From assembly GCA_022360905.1 (NCBI GenBank), contig JAKSBX010000039.1, positions 1 to 33,391 on the forward strand: DNA of 33,391 nt, given 5' to 3'. Made by a program: the position numbers and the translations under genes. Source of the DNA: Chromatiales bacterium (lineage in GTDB: Bacteria > Pseudomonadota > Gammaproteobacteria > Chromatiales > Chromatiaceae). Shown here one piece after another: positions 32,461-33,391 of this stretch. Position 1 is the stretch's first letter. Each line of letters starts with the position of its first letter. Under the pieces are notes generated by a model, which saw nothing but the letters and a program-made list of their open reading frames with translations, was not told the DNA's origin and did not search any database.

Positions 32461-33391
32461 TCAACGACCGGAAGCTCTTAAGTTCTGTACTGTGAATTTT
32501 CTGGCAGGATTCAGAGAAGGATCGACCTGTCCCTTGAACTGCCCGGTGGTGCAGTGCATCGCCTGCACATCGATCATAGTGAAGGAGTCATCGATCGCCA
32601 CACCGGTGCCTTTGTTCTTCGGCAGGTGATGATCTGGATGGGCCTGACCGATCTGCCAGCTCTTCCACAGATCCCCTTTACGGTCGTAGGTCAAAGTACG
32701 GGGAATAGTGAAGGTCTGCGCGTCGATATAGTGGACACGCTTGCTAATCGGATGGTTGGCATCCTTCGGCTTGTTCTCCAGTTCATAGACCTTACGCAAC
32801 TGCCAGGTGATCTGAGGAAAACAGTCGCCCTTGTCACCCATCTCCACAAACTGATAGCCATCCGACTCTTTGTGCTCTTCGGAGAGTTGCAGTGCATTGT
32901 GGTTATAGAAAGGCACCAGGATGTTTTTCGCCCCTTTGAAGGTCCACTCCATATCATTGATGCGACCGTTATAGCCTTCGAAATCTTCGATCATGATATC
33001 GGAACCAAGGAACGCATCGGTGACCTGCCCTGAAGCCAGGCGGCGTACACGACGCTGAAAACCGAGATAGAGCCAGGCGCTGTCACGTTTTAGATCATTC
33101 TCATAACGATGGATCAGCAGCTGGGTATCCTTGACGTCAAACGGCTCCAACGCCTGTACATAGATGGCGCGGAACAGTTTTGACGGGTTGGGTGTAATCT
33201 CCGGCAACGGCTCCTGATTCACCCGGTGCATGTAGTTGAGAAAGTGGAAGTTGAACTTGATGGTTCTCTCCAGCTTGCCCGACTTCATATCCTTGTACTT
33301 CCAGTAGAAAGGATAGATTGCCGCGTTGTCACCCCAGTTGTAACCATACTTGTAGTTCCAGGCGAGCTTTTCACCGGCACGGGGATCGTCC
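32461..33391 (-). CDS. DUF1329 domain protein, 5' partial
   Basis: The frame runs through the right edge of the window; an internal ATG at 33288 is not the start, since upstream codons read on as a family-like sequence (DDPRAGEKLAWNYKYGWNGD). The visible 310 residues match DUF1329, a family of about 450-aa exported proteins with the LolA/LppX-like half-barrel, often encoded with DUF1302 outer-membrane proteins and RND exporters. Landmarks are DSAWLYLGFQRRVRRL, LGSDIMIEDFEGYNG and the end NPARKFTVQNLRASGR. Members occur near steroid, aromatic and hydrocarbon pathways and may carry hydrophobic molecules across the periplasm. A strong terminator follows. The signal peptide would be off the window. 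Confidence 0.88.
   Translation of the reverse strand, partial: DDPRAGEKLAWNYKYGYNWGDNAAIYPFYWKYKDMKSGKLERTIKFNFHFLNYMHRVNQEPLPEITPNPSKLFRAIYVQALEPFDVKDTQLLIHRYENDLKRDSAWLYLGFQRRVRRLASGQVTDAFLGSDIMIEDFEGYNGRINDMEWTFKGAKNILVPFYNHNALQLSEEHKESDGYQFVEMGDKGDCFPQITWQLRKVYELENKPKDANHPISKRVHYIDAQTFTIPRTLTYDRKGDLWKSWQIGQAHPDHHLPKNKGTGVAIDDSFTMIDVQAMHCTTGQFKGQVDPSLNPARKFTVQNLRASGR

Noticed and set aside
1-33391. tRNA, rRNA, CRISPR array, integrase or transposase
   Set aside because: Looked for T-loop motifs, regularly spaced direct repeats and recombinase motifs; none found. The repeats present are palindromic and scattered, not an array.

Overview
ORGANISM. The window looks like chromosome of a gammaproteobacterium, probably a free-living or symbiotic sulfur oxidiser of the Sedimenticola / Ca. 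Thiodiazotropha / Chromatiales type. This is inferred from SlyX, YcgL and COG3224-type proteins, a VPLPA/PEP-CTERM-type exported protein, a PEP-CTERM-associated ATPase, an ArsR regulator with the cysteine spacing of the sulfide/persulfide sensors, and numerous REP-like intergenic palindromes. The genus is not proven. No rRNA, tRNA, CRISPR array, transposase or phage gene was found.

LAYOUT. (1) 1-3.4 kb: the 3' part of a large c-di-GMP sensor protein (Cache-TM-PAS-PAS-GGDEF-EAL; its start lies off the left edge) and a 74-aa unknown protein. (2) 3.5-5.5 kb: a PEP-CTERM-locus type ATPase on the minus strand and a Bcp-type peroxiredoxin. (3) 5.5-9.4 kb: a tight plus-strand set of hybrid histidine kinase, REC-PAS protein with no output domain, ArsR repressor with a Cys35/Cys101 pair, and SlyX. 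(4) 9.5-12.4 kb: isoaspartyl peptidase, a di-haem cytochrome c peroxidase lipoprotein with a perfect FNR box upstream, and a convergent DUF454 membrane protein. (5) 12.4-18 kb: a VPLPA-CTERM protein, ycgL-glgP, and a DUF2189 membrane protein. (6) 18.3-25 kb: an aromatic-degradation module. Minus-strand phenol hydroxylase genes dmpKLMNO and catechol 2,3-dioxygenase dmpB are divergent from a DmpR/MopR-type sigma54 activator, and the shared intergenic region holds a good -24/-12 promoter and palindromes suited to activator binding. (7) 25-28.5 kb: two translationally coupled membrane proteins (AEC transporter and an unidentified permease-like protein) and a quinone oxidoreductase. (8) 28.5-33.4 kb: a coiled-coil protein of unknown function, a three-gene operon (2-hydroxychromene-2-carboxylate isomerase-like, glutathione transferase, ABM-domain membrane protein), and a DUF1329 protein running off the right edge. 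Long palindromic repeats fill the gaps of this last part.

HOW THE GENES WORK TOGETHER. DmpR keeps the phenol- and metal-binding residues of MopR, so phenol should activate the sigma54 promoter in front of dmpK. DmpKLMNO would hydroxylate phenol to catechol and DmpB would open the ring by meta cleavage. The module is incomplete: the hydroxylase reductase (DmpP), the ferredoxin (DmpQ) and the whole lower meta pathway are missing here and must be elsewhere or replaced. The glutathione enzymes, quinone oxidoreductase, AEC transporter and DUF1329 protein nearby are plausible accessories of aromatic metabolism, but that link rests on position only.

MOST INTERESTING POINTS. The phosphorelay/REC-PAS/ArsR operon may combine two-component signalling with persulfide sensing. 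The phenol hydroxylase lacks its reductase, and two hairpins sit where that gene would be. A perfect FNR box precedes the cytochrome c peroxidase. Several intergenic repeat families recur around the aromatic genes.
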